A stretch of 64,000 bases of DNA from Pseudomonadota bacterium. GTDB lineage: Bacteria; Pseudomonadota; Gammaproteobacteria; Acidiferrobacterales; UBA6901. The notes beneath the pieces are model-generated. The model was not told where the DNA came from. It saw nothing but the letters and a program-made list of their open reading frames with translations, and made no database searches. Each line of letters starts with the position of its first letter. Positions within the stretch are counted from its first letter, which is position 1. The DNA lies in the NCBI GenBank assembly GCA_021785515.1, contig JAJYEX010000001.1, positions 640,196-704,195 on the forward strand. The letters are read 5' to 3'. This document shows positions 46,464 through 53,037 of the stretch, in pieces. The position numbers and the translations under genes are program-made.

Positions 46464-46490
46464 ACGGCGGTTCCATGAAAGAACCGCCGT
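46464..46490 (+). terminator. Perfect 10-bp hairpin between the two cargo genes
   Basis: ACGGCGGTTC (46464-46473) and GAACCGCCGT (46481-46490) form a perfect stem with a 7-base loop. There is no following T-run, so it may be a transcription pause or terminator, a processing site, or a protein-binding palindrome controlling the downstream gene. Confidence 0.4.
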
Positions 46491-46566
46491 CTATCCCAAC
46501 TCTCGCCTCCGTCGGTATAGACTAATAACACCAGCATCTGCCAGCACGAAAGAAAATGAGAACGCG

Positions 46567-47463
46567 ATGACCGATATTCTTTCAATAATTCAGCCCCAGC
46601 AAATTCCGGATACGCTGTACCACTATACGACGCAGGCGGGATTATTGGGTATCCTCCAAAACGACGAGATTTGGGCAACCCACACGCAATATCTTAACGA
46701 TCAGCGGGAGTACCGTCACGCGTTGAAATTGGTTCGCGATGAGATTCAGAAACGGAAATCCAATACCACCGACTCGGAGGAGAAAGCGGTTCTCGGCGAA
46801 ATGTATTCCGCCATCATTGCAGGGGTGGAGTTTATAAATATTTGCGTCTGCTCATTCTCGGAAGTCGGCGACTCACTCTCTCAGTGGCGGGCGTATGGAG
46901 GAACAGCAGGCGGATTCGCTATTGGTTTCCATGGCGGATTTCTTGCAAATGCGGCGAAAACTCAAAACGCATTTTTGGTTCCATGCGTGTATGAATTAGA
47001 TCAGCAGCGAAATATTATCGAAAAGTTTGTGGATATGGTATTGCACGAAAACCTAGCGCATCGCGGCGTCGAGGAGTCGGGCGATGACGATGACTTTTGG
47101 CGCCACGGCGGAAATCTTCGACCCTTTCTCAATCAAATAGCGCCCGCCATGAAAGACCCATCGTTCAGAGAGGAGGAAGAATGGCGAATCATATCGCGGC
47201 CTTTGATGTGCACGACGGAGCGATTTGCGTATCGGCAAGGAAAGTCGACTATAGTGCCTTATTTCAGGTTTCCTTTATCAAAGACAGCAAATGAAGCCGG
47301 ACAGCCCACAATACGTGAAGTGGTAATTGGACCGACTCCCGACCCACATTTATCAGAAAGATCTATGCGCAGTTTGCTTACGAGCCATCGCCTTACAAGC
47401 CACTCTGCTCCGGGCGGCCCGGTAACGGTCCGCATATCCGACGTTCCATATCGAAATTGGTGA
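46567..47463 (+). CDS. DUF2971 family protein (element cargo)
   Basis: A 298-residue soluble protein. Signatures of DUF2971 are visible: the N-terminal LYHYTTQAGLLGILQNDEIWATHTQYLND, the central CVCSFSEVGDSLSQWRAYGGTAGGFAIGFH and the C-terminal FREEEEWRII. The domain's LYHYT / S..W..YG / E.EWR layout recalls ADP-ribosyltransferase-type R-S-E placements, but this is only an impression. DUF2971 genes are frequent cargo of islands and phage-defence loci; the biochemical role is unknown. The weak ribosome site (GAGAAC) and lower GC than surrounding genes fit foreign origin. It is the largest cargo gene of the element. Confidence 0.82.
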   Translation: MTDILSIIQPQQIPDTLYHYTTQAGLLGILQNDEIWATHTQYLNDQREYRHALKLVRDEIQKRKSNTTDSEEKAVLGEMYSAIIAGVEFINICVCSFSEVGDSLSQWRAYGGTAGGFAIGFHGGFLANAAKTQNAFLVPCVYELDQQRNIIEKFVDMVLHENLAHRGVEESGDDDDFWRHGGNLRPFLNQIAPAMKDPSFREEEEWRIISRPLMCTTERFAYRQGKSTIVPYFRFPLSKTANEAGQPTIREVVIGPTPDPHLSERSMRSLLTSHRLTSHSAPGGPVTVRISDVPYRNW

Positions 47464-47518
47464 TGGCATCGATCGGATACAGCGCCAGCGATGCACAATC
47501 AAGCTATCTCTCAATTTC

Positions 47519-47734
47519 TCAAAGCCGCCGAAATTCGTTTAGGTCAGCGTCGCTTAATTCAATGTGTAAGGGCTGGTTTGGCAGTAGATCACTTACTCGC
47601 TTCACGAAAGCCGCCAAGGTTTCGCCCGGCTTTTTGTAAACGGTGTCATTGCATTGGGTGGGAGAATCGACGGCTTTGAAAGGCGCGTTCAGGTGGAAAA
47701 TGATATCCCGCGCCCCGCTGTGGCGTCGCTCCAA
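47519..47734 (-). CDS. Small hypothetical protein of the element
   Basis: A 71-residue frame from a TTG at 47734, ending HIELSDADLNEFRRL; the frame is open ~20 codons further upstream (KLRERVEALERRHSG), so the start is uncertain. It lies 23 bases after the DUF5681-like gene on the same strand and ends the element's minus-strand gene train. No family is recognised. The sequence is hydrophilic, without membrane segments. Confidence 0.5.
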   Translation of the reverse strand: MERRHSGARDIIFHLNAPFKAVDSPTQCNDTVYKKPGETLAAFVKRVSDLLPNQPLHIELSDADLNEFRRL

Positions 47735-47757
47735 AGCTTCAACTCGTTCGCGTAGTT

Positions 47758-48192
47758 TTATTTTGTTGCCTCTAGCGCGGCTATGCGCTGTTCAAGTTCG
47801 GCGGTCTCAATCATTTTGCGGTGCGTGTCGAGCAGCTCCGCAATGCTGTTTCCTTCTTCGGTGGTCAGGATTCCGGCGGCAACGGCTGCAACAATCTTCT
47901 GCAAGGCAGTGAGCAGATCGCCGGTCGATTTCAGGTCAGGGATTGGCAGATTGATGGGGCGGCCCTTCCGTGCGGGCCACAGGCGCGATAGCAGGATTTC
48001 ACAGGCGCGCAAGTCTCCACCGCGCGCAGACTCGATGACGGTCCGCAGAATGTCTTGTGCGTTGCTCTCACCCAAGGCGTCCAAGGCCAGCAGGGCTTGA
48101 TGACGCGAACCTTTCGGCCGCCCCTTGGGATTGCCGGACACCCCCTTCGGGAATTGGCGACCGTGCTGTTTGCGGCCTGTAGTTTCAGCCAT
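47758..48192 (-). CDS. DUF5681-like protein (small-terminase-like leader, KGVSGNPKGRPKG)
   Basis: A 144-residue protein. The N-terminal HGRQFPKGVSGNPKGRPKGS is the DUF5681 signature, a basic motif common in phage and satellite-encoded proteins next to packaging or replication genes. The middle part (DILRTVIESARGGDLRACEILLSRLWPARKGRPI) resembles the helical region found in these proteins. The C-terminus is a coiled coil (IETAELEQRIAALEA). Its start overlaps the preceding gene by 8 bases. The role is unknown; possibly DNA-binding. Confidence 0.75.
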   Translation of the reverse strand: MAETTGRKQHGRQFPKGVSGNPKGRPKGSRHQALLALDALGESNAQDILRTVIESARGGDLRACEILLSRLWPARKGRPINLPIPDLKSTGDLLTALQKIVAAVAAGILTTEEGNSIAELLDTHRKMIETAELEQRIAALEATK

Positions 48193-48571
48193 TGCCGCCC
48201 TGCTTCACCCAGCGGCCTTCTTGCCACTTCATCCCGGCGCGCGGATTGAACCGGATGCTGACCGGCGGGCTGTCGAAAGCCCCCAAGAATTCAGGACTCA
48301 TAATGTCGCCCAAGTAACTCGTCACCAATCTGCCAGCCTCGTCGCGTTGCCGAAACGGGATAAGTCGGCCGCAATTTGACAACGCGCCGTGTACTTCGGC
48401 GATCAAAGCCGGCTCAACGCTCGCTGCGTACTGATCAGGCGGCATCCGCAGAACCTCCGGAACGTTTCGGAACGTCGGTGACAGTTCCAAAAAACGTCCC
48501 ATAGCTTCCTGCCGCTCGGCGGAACTGTTGCTGGACACATCGAGTGGGTTAATGCTCTCTTTTACGCTCAT
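48185..48571 (-). CDS. Hypothetical element protein
   Basis: A 128-residue hydrophilic protein starting MSVKESINPLDVSSN. No recognised domain; it has a moderately conserved-looking core (ALSNCGRLIPFRQRDEAGRLVTSYLGD) and a basic C-terminus ending GRWVKQGGNG. It overlaps the DUF5681-like gene by 8 bases and follows the DUF3631 gene by 130 bases, so it probably belongs to the same transcript. Confidence 0.65.
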   Translation of the reverse strand: MSVKESINPLDVSSNSSAERQEAMGRFLELSPTFRNVPEVLRMPPDQYAASVEPALIAEVHGALSNCGRLIPFRQRDEAGRLVTSYLGDIMSPEFLGAFDSPPVSIRFNPRAGMKWQEGRWVKQGGNG

Positions 48572-48702
48572 TCAATTATCCTCAGTTGATTAGGGGGCCG
48601 GCAGCTTCCTTGGCAAAACCTCGCGAACGGAGTCAACGCGGCTGCCGACCTGTTCGTTTGCGGTGGTTTGATGGCTTCATGTTTTATCTCCGTTCGGTTG
48701 GG

Positions 48703-50181
48703 TTAGTTGAGCGTCGGTCGAGTTTCCCACGGCCCGGGATCGCCTTCTTCTGGCGGAGGGGGGTTTTTATCCGCCACAACGCCACAAAGCCTATTTTCAA
48801 GGGGTTTTTGCGTGTTTTGATCCGCCACACGATCCGAGCTTGTGGCGGACGAATTTTCGCGAAAATGGCTTGTTTTGCAGGGTTGTGGCGTTGTGGCGGA
48901 TTTTTGGGGTAGGTAGCGCGCGAAGGCATCCTCGAACCGCGCCCGCAGGTAACCTTTCGGGGTGCGTCCATCGGCAAGACGGACTGACCCGGATAGGATG
49001 CCGAACGGGTGCAAAAGTCTTGCCAGGCTTCGGGCGGTCAGGGGCTTTCCGTGCAGGTCACCCCCGGGACATTCTTCCAAGTGAAGCAATGTGCGAAGGA
49101 GATCATCGGATGCGATTCGGTCGATGGAGCGGCTGTCGAACACGTCGCGTATGTCGCTGAGCAATTTCATTCCTAGCGATTCGCTGTCGGCGTCGCTGTT
49201 GCTTAACGCAACTGCTGCGGCTCGCGCTTGTGCGAACCATAAACCGTCTGCCAGGTCTGCGATTGCGAAGAGGGGTGCCCAACTATCTGCGGCACGGTCG
49301 TTAAGTGCTTCAGGAATCGCAGGTCGGGCAGCGGTGAGCCGCTCCCGGGAATCCTCGGCGAAGCGTCGGCACTTCGCGGCCAGTTCTTGAAAAAGACCGG
49401 GCTCGGTGTCCCTTAGTTTTGTAACCAGTTCGCCAGGCAATTTCCGACGCAGCGGGATTGTGATGGAGCGATCTTGGATGGTTCGCGGCAGTCTTCCGAT
49501 GCAGGCAATTGCCTTCGCGCCCCATGTGGAAAATTGCTTGGGTTCGTGATCTTCACCCTCACAACGCAGGACATAGGCACTGTCCCGAGTATGCCCGGAG
49601 TTCAAGATACCCCGCAGTGGCTCGTTATCTTTTAGAAACGCGTCGCCTTCGTCGATCAGCAGCGTAGGACTCTGCGACTCGATCACCCGGAAGAGCGCGG
49701 CCGGCGAAATGTTTGAAGCGGTCAAAGGACAGCGCACTAATTTAGAAAGCAGCGCCAGCACTGTCGATTTGCCGCACCTCGGTTCTGGTGAGGTTAATGC
49801 GATGATCGGCGCACAGTCCGCAGCCTCGATGGCGTGCGTATGCAGACACCATAACGCAAGCGCCACGTCGCCATGCTGCGGCAGGACAACGCAGCGTCGG
49901 ATCGTGCTTGTTAACTTGGCGAGCAATAGTGCCCCGTCTACCGGCTCAGGCCACACCTCACCTTCCTTGATCTCGAACGGTCGCCCTTGCCCGCCGTTCT
50001 GAGCGGCGGACTTTGGGCGACGCTGGCGAACCTCAGCGTCGAGCGAGCCAACCCGACACCCCAAAACATCCGCCAGGGCACCTCGCCGTGAGTCGTACTC
50101 AGTCGGTCGCAAAGTCGCAAGGAACGCGACGGCCCGTTCTCGGTCTGGAATGGCAAGATGCAACTCGACAGCGGCGGTCAT
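48703..50181 (-). CDS. DUF3631 replication-type ATPase
   Basis: A 492-residue protein whose ATG overlaps the AlpA-like gene stop (ATGA). It has the ATP-binding core of primase/helicase-type satellite proteins: ALTSPEPRCGKSTVLALLSKLV (Walker A, with the first glycine replaced), LLIDEGDAFLKDNEPLRGILNSGH (Walker B-like DEGD) and ACIGRLPRTIQDRSITIPLRRK, followed by the DUF3631 region (LLSDIRDVFDSRSIDRIASDDLL) and a basic C-terminus. Such proteins accompany CHC2/AEP primases or act as replication ATPases in islands. No separate primase domain is seen, so replication competence is uncertain. Confidence 0.8.
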   Translation of the reverse strand: MTAAVELHLAIPDRERAVAFLATLRPTEYDSRRGALADVLGCRVGSLDAEVRQRRPKSAAQNGGQGRPFEIKEGEVWPEPVDGALLLAKLTSTIRRCVVLPQHGDVALALWCLHTHAIEAADCAPIIALTSPEPRCGKSTVLALLSKLVRCPLTASNISPAALFRVIESQSPTLLIDEGDAFLKDNEPLRGILNSGHTRDSAYVLRCEGEDHEPKQFSTWGAKAIACIGRLPRTIQDRSITIPLRRKLPGELVTKLRDTEPGLFQELAAKCRRFAEDSRERLTAARPAIPEALNDRAADSWAPLFAIADLADGLWFAQARAAAVALSNSDADSESLGMKLLSDIRDVFDSRSIDRIASDDLLRTLLHLEECPGGDLHGKPLTARSLARLLHPFGILSGSVRLADGRTPKGYLRARFEDAFARYLPQKSATTPQPCKTSHFRENSSATSSDRVADQNTQKPLENRLCGVVADKNPPPPEEGDPGPWETRPTLN

Positions 50182-50390
50182 ACAACATCGCCCCGCGCTG
50201 CGCGAATTCGGTCGCCGATCCATTGATCGACATCGTGCGACACCCAGGCGGTCGTAGCTTTACTCGGGCGGACTGGTTTCGGGAAATCGCCGGTGGCAAC
50301 GAGCCTGTAGATTGCGCTGCGGCTCAATCCGGTTTTGCGTCGGACGTCTGGCAAGCGCAGTAGGCAGATATCATCAGCCGCGTTTTGCAT
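50178..50390 (-). CDS. AlpA-family excisionase/regulator
   Basis: A 70-residue helix-turn-helix protein starting MQNAADDICLLRLPD (50390). The core RLPDVRRKTGLSRSAIYRLVATGDFPKPVRPS ... AWVSHDVDQWIGDRI is the AlpA/MerR-like winged helix. In P4-type islands AlpA activates the integrase or acts as an excisionase. It is translationally coupled to the DUF3631 gene. Confidence 0.85.
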   Translation of the reverse strand: MQNAADDICLLRLPDVRRKTGLSRSAIYRLVATGDFPKPVRPSKATTAWVSHDVDQWIGDRIRAARGDVV

Positions 50391-50466
50391 AACATGTACT
50401 CCATGTGGAAACAATGGAGCAAGCCTAACGTGCCGGCGCATTGCCGTGACAGGACAATAAACTTTC

Positions 50467-51078
50467 TTATTTGTCGACCCGTATCCGAGCGCGTTCTTTG
50501 CGGCGGTTGTTGAAACGGCGTAGTCGAGTTAGCAAGCTGTCGGCAACACCCTTGTCGCTTTTGTCGAAATCTGCCGCAATTTTTTCTTGGGATCTGTCTG
50601 GCAAATCCGGCTTATCCGTGGTGGGATCGAAGCGAGGGGCCTTTGCGACCTTAATGGCAAAATCCAGATCGTGCAAGGTCATTGCGTCGGGGTAGCGCTT
50701 TGCATATATGCCCGCTTTCTGACTTGGGCTGCAGATCATCGTTTCCTCTAACGACTTTGTACCCTTCGCTTCGAGGTATTCTCGCCAGCCGTCCAGCAAG
50801 ATCAACAATAGTTCAGGTGGTGGATATTCGCCGCGCTCGATCAACGTGAAAAGGATATGCAGCGGGGTATCTTGGTGTGGCTTCGATCCGCCAAGCCCAC
50901 AGTCTGTGGTCCAACAGACCTGTACTTTTCGCATGGCTTCATGCGCAGCCTTAAGGCGTTCTAGGGATGTTTGCTGTAGGTACGATTTACTCTCGTCAGG
51001 TTCTATGGCGGCCAATTCGTTGCGCCAGTGCTTCAAGCGCTTAGTCCATTTCTGAAATGCTGCGATTTCTTTCTTCAT
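50467..51078 (-). CDS. Hypothetical element protein between integrase and alpA
   Basis: A 203-residue protein starting MKKEIAAFQKWTKRLKHW. No recognised domain. It is largely helical and charged, with a motif DTPLHILFTLIERGEYPPPELLLILLDGWREYLEAKG and a strongly basic C-terminus ending RRFNNRRKERARIRVDK. The region resembles hypothetical proteins often placed beside integrases in islands. The role is unknown; the basic tail could contact nucleic acid. Confidence 0.65.
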   Translation of the reverse strand: MKKEIAAFQKWTKRLKHWRNELAAIEPDESKSYLQQTSLERLKAAHEAMRKVQVCWTTDCGLGGSKPHQDTPLHILFTLIERGEYPPPELLLILLDGWREYLEAKGTKSLEETMICSPSQKAGIYAKRYPDAMTLHDLDFAIKVAKAPRFDPTTDKPDLPDRSQEKIAADFDKSDKGVADSLLTRLRRFNNRRKERARIRVDK

Positions 51079-51166
51079 GCGCGTCCCTCACGCACCCTAG
51101 AAGGAAGCCGCGCCAGCCGGGTAGGGTTCCCGGTTTTCGCCCCGTCGGGCTAGGCACGGCAAATTA

Positions 51167-52390
51167 CTACGCTCGCCGGGGAAGCGGAACCACATTGCCC
51201 CCGGCCTTGAGTGCATCGAGATAATCAGACCACGCTTGCATCATTCGCACCCGCTCTTCAACAAATTTCGTGCGGTTATAGGCTTTGCCCAGGGCGTCCG
51301 GGACCGCATGCGCTAACTGATGCTCGATCACCTCAGGTGCGAAACCTAACCGCTCATGCAGGAAAGTTCGCGCGACAGACCGCCAGCCGTGGCCGGTAAT
51401 CTCGCTTTTCGTATCGATCCCCACTCGTCGGTATGAGGCATTAAGCGCCGCGTCACTCATGGGCTTTAGCGGCGTGCGTTGTCCGGGAAATACCCAACCG
51501 CCCCGCAGATGTCCGGTAAGCGGTTTTAGATCGCGCAGGATCGCCACGACCTGGTGACTCAACGGGACCAAGTGTTCAGCCTTCGTCTTGCTTGTGACAA
51601 AACGCCATTCAGCGACTTCAAGGTCGATCTGGTCCCATCGCATGGTGCGCAGTTCGCCCGGGCGAACGAAGAGATAGGGCAATAGACGAAGAGCGGCGCC
51701 GACTTGAGCCGACCCGCCAAAAGCGTCAAACGCTCGTAGAATCTGCCCGACGGACTCGGGACTATCTGTCGGGGCCGGCATGTGCTTAGGCGAAACGGGC
51801 GACAGTGCGCCACGCAAGGCTAAGGTTGGGTCGGTGTCTGCGCGGTTGGTCGAAATCGCATACCGGATGACCTGCCCGATGTGCTGCAAGACGCGGTGCG
51901 CGGTCTCCACGATACCCCTTGCCTCGACTCGGCGGGCAATGGCGAGAATATCCGGCCCCTTGATAGTCACGACAGGACGCTTGCCAATGTAGGGGAACAC
52001 GTCGCGCTCAAGTCTGCGTACCACCTTGTCGCGGTGACTTGCGGCCTTGTCACCAAGTTTCTTCTCGATCCATTCGTGGGCAACTGTCTCGAAGCTATTG
52101 GCGGCCAGTTCGACGCGCGCCAGCTTTTGCACCTTGCGATGCTCGCCCGGATCGGTACCGCCAGCCATCAGCTTGCGGGCATCGTCCCGCCGCTCGCGGG
52201 CATCTTTCAGGCTTACGTGCGGATAGACGCCAAGTGCCAAGAGTTTCTCTTTGCCATCGAAACGGTATTTAAGCCGCCAGTACCGCGACCCCTGCGGTGT
52301 GATAGCCAGATATAGGCCTTGCCCATCGGCCAGTTTGTAGGGCCGCTCCTGCGGTCTAGCGGCCCGTATCGTTTTGTCCGTCAGCGCCAT
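51167..52390 (-). CDS. int: P4-type tyrosine integrase (DUF4102 + catalytic domain)
   Basis: A 407-residue site-specific recombinase starting MALTDKTIRAARPQERPY at 52390. The N-terminal DUF4102 arm-binding domain (KLADGQGLYLAITPQGSRYWRLKYRFDGKEKLLALGVYP) is followed by the SAM-like core-binding domain and the catalytic domain. Catalytic residues are visible: Arg in PGELRTMRW, His/Arg in GHGWRSVARTFLHE, and the nucleophile Tyr in GKAYNRTKFVEER, preceded by QLAHAV. The gene reads away from the tRNA 158 bases to its right, as usual for tRNA-targeted islands. Its upstream region carries three arm-type repeats. Confidence 0.93.
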   Translation of the reverse strand: MALTDKTIRAARPQERPYKLADGQGLYLAITPQGSRYWRLKYRFDGKEKLLALGVYPHVSLKDARERRDDARKLMAGGTDPGEHRKVQKLARVELAANSFETVAHEWIEKKLGDKAASHRDKVVRRLERDVFPYIGKRPVVTIKGPDILAIARRVEARGIVETAHRVLQHIGQVIRYAISTNRADTDPTLALRGALSPVSPKHMPAPTDSPESVGQILRAFDAFGGSAQVGAALRLLPYLFVRPGELRTMRWDQIDLEVAEWRFVTSKTKAEHLVPLSHQVVAILRDLKPLTGHLRGGWVFPGQRTPLKPMSDAALNASYRRVGIDTKSEITGHGWRSVARTFLHERLGFAPEVIEHQLAHAVPDALGKAYNRTKFVEERVRMMQAWSDYLDALKAGGNVVPLPRRA

Positions 52391-52393
52391 AAT

Positions 52394-52436
52394 GTACCCC
52401 CAACAGGTAGCGAGATACCCCCAAATGTACCCCCAC
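52394..52436 (+). promoter_or_regulatory. Arm-type integrase sites, attR side
   Basis: Three TACCCCC motifs begin at 52395, 52416 and 52428. The last two form ATACCCCCAAATGTACCCCCA (52415-52435), with the same 12-bp spacing as the pair near attL. They overlap the region just upstream of int, so integrase could also autoregulate. Confidence 0.6.
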
Positions 52437-52545
52437 AATGGCTGTGCTGTCTAGGAATCGCTTGGGACGGTATGGACGCTAACTGCAAGAAAAAAGGCCG
52501 CTTTTGGCGGCCTTGGGGAAGTGTTGGGATGTCTTGGAACTACTA

Positions 52546-52562
52546 GATGGTGGGCCCGGCAG
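52546..52562 (+). repeat. attR: tRNA 3' end copy, junction of the element
   Basis: GATGGTGGGCCCGGCAG, identical to 45696-45712. It covers the CCA, A73, the 3' acceptor strand and the start of the T-stem of the tRNA, so insertion leaves the tRNA intact. Confidence 0.88.
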
Positions 52563-52883
52563 GACTCGAACCTGCGACCAAGGGATTCACTGTTCCCGGC
52601 CGTTTCCGACCGGAGTGGACTATCTCATCACCCGTCAGGCGACACCAAGCATGGAGCTTAAGCTATGCCTTCTGGGTGCGGGACGCTCGAGCCTGTTATT
52701 AAGGACGCTGAAGTCCTCAGGTAGTCTCTGCACCTTCCGAAAGTGTACTTCCGGCTTGGCTCAGGATTGCCGGCAACCGAATTGCTGCGGTTTCCCTGAA
52801 TTCATCCCGTTCATCTCACACCATTTCGATGTGAGCGCACCATGTGATGAGTCCCCCGCTCTAACCGACTGAGCTACAGGCCC
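52548..52883 (-). tRNA. ileX: tRNA-Ile(CAU), split by a group I intron
   Basis: The joined exons (52847-52883 and 52548-52587) fold as a complete tRNA: acceptor GGGCCTG pairing with the 3' strand CGGGCCC, D-arm GCTC/GAGC, anticodon stem GGGGA/TCCCT with loop CTCATAA, T-arm GCAGG TTCGAGT CCTGC, A73 and an encoded CCA. The anticodon is CAT. The sequence around it (GACTCATAATC.CTTGGTCGC) matches the minor isoleucine tRNA whose C34 is modified by TilS, not elongator Met, which differs in the variable arm and T-arm. A 259-nt intron interrupts between positions 36 and 37. Confidence 0.92.
52588..52846 (-). ncRNA. Group I intron (ribozyme) in the tRNA anticodon loop
   Basis: The conserved group I elements occur in order on the minus strand: P AATTCAGGGAAACC (52802-52789), Q AATCCTGAGCCAAGCC (52768-52753), R GGTGCAGAGACTA (52734-52722) and S GAGATAGTCC (52626-52617). 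P4 pairs TCAGG with CCTGA, and P7 pairs GACTA with TAGTC. P9 is a perfect 7-bp hairpin with a GAAA tetraloop (52613-52596). The 5' exon ends in CTCAT, whose T forms the canonical U-G pair with an internal guide GTGAG (52819-52815). The last intron base is G (omega G). It has no endonuclease gene. The position after the U of CAU is that of the Azoarcus intron. Confidence 0.9.
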
Positions 52884-52892
52884 AACGCGTGA

Positions 52893-52922
52893 ATTCTAGC
52901 AGTTTGGCCGAACGAATTGTAA
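52893..52922 (-). promoter_or_regulatory. Putative promoter of the intron-containing tRNA
   Basis: On the minus strand a -10 TAGAAT (52898-52893) lies 9 bases before the tRNA 5' end. A weak -35 TTACAA (52922-52917) sits 18 bases further upstream. The sequence just before the tRNA is otherwise short, so transcription probably starts within a few bases of position 1. Confidence 0.4.
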
Positions 52923-53037
52923 GGCCTTTCCCCGACTGGAAAGCAGATTCTTTAGATCTGCCACGGCCCGCAGGGGCGCTTTTTGCGCAGCACCCCTCTA
53001 CATCGTTCCAGCAAGCCTTACAGGACCAGACCAGCTT

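Larger units (their letters stand above)
45696..52562. mobile_element. 6.9-kb integrative element in the tRNA-Ile(CAU) gene
   Basis: The element is delimited by a 17-bp direct repeat identical to the 3' end of the tRNA gene. It has an integrase gene adjacent to the tRNA, paired arm-type repeats inside both ends, an AlpA-like regulator, a DUF3631 replication-type ATPase, small genes and cargo genes. There are no capsid, portal or conjugation genes, so it resembles P4-like phage satellites or small mobilisable islands. GC content drops across the cargo genes (46.1-47.5 kb). Confidence 0.8.

Noticed and set aside
52548-52883. Elongator tRNA-Met(CAT) instead of tRNA-Ile(CAU)
   Set aside because: The variable arm and T-arm context (CTTGGTCGC) and the anticodon-stem sequence match the minor isoleucine tRNA rather than Met, and it lacks initiator features.
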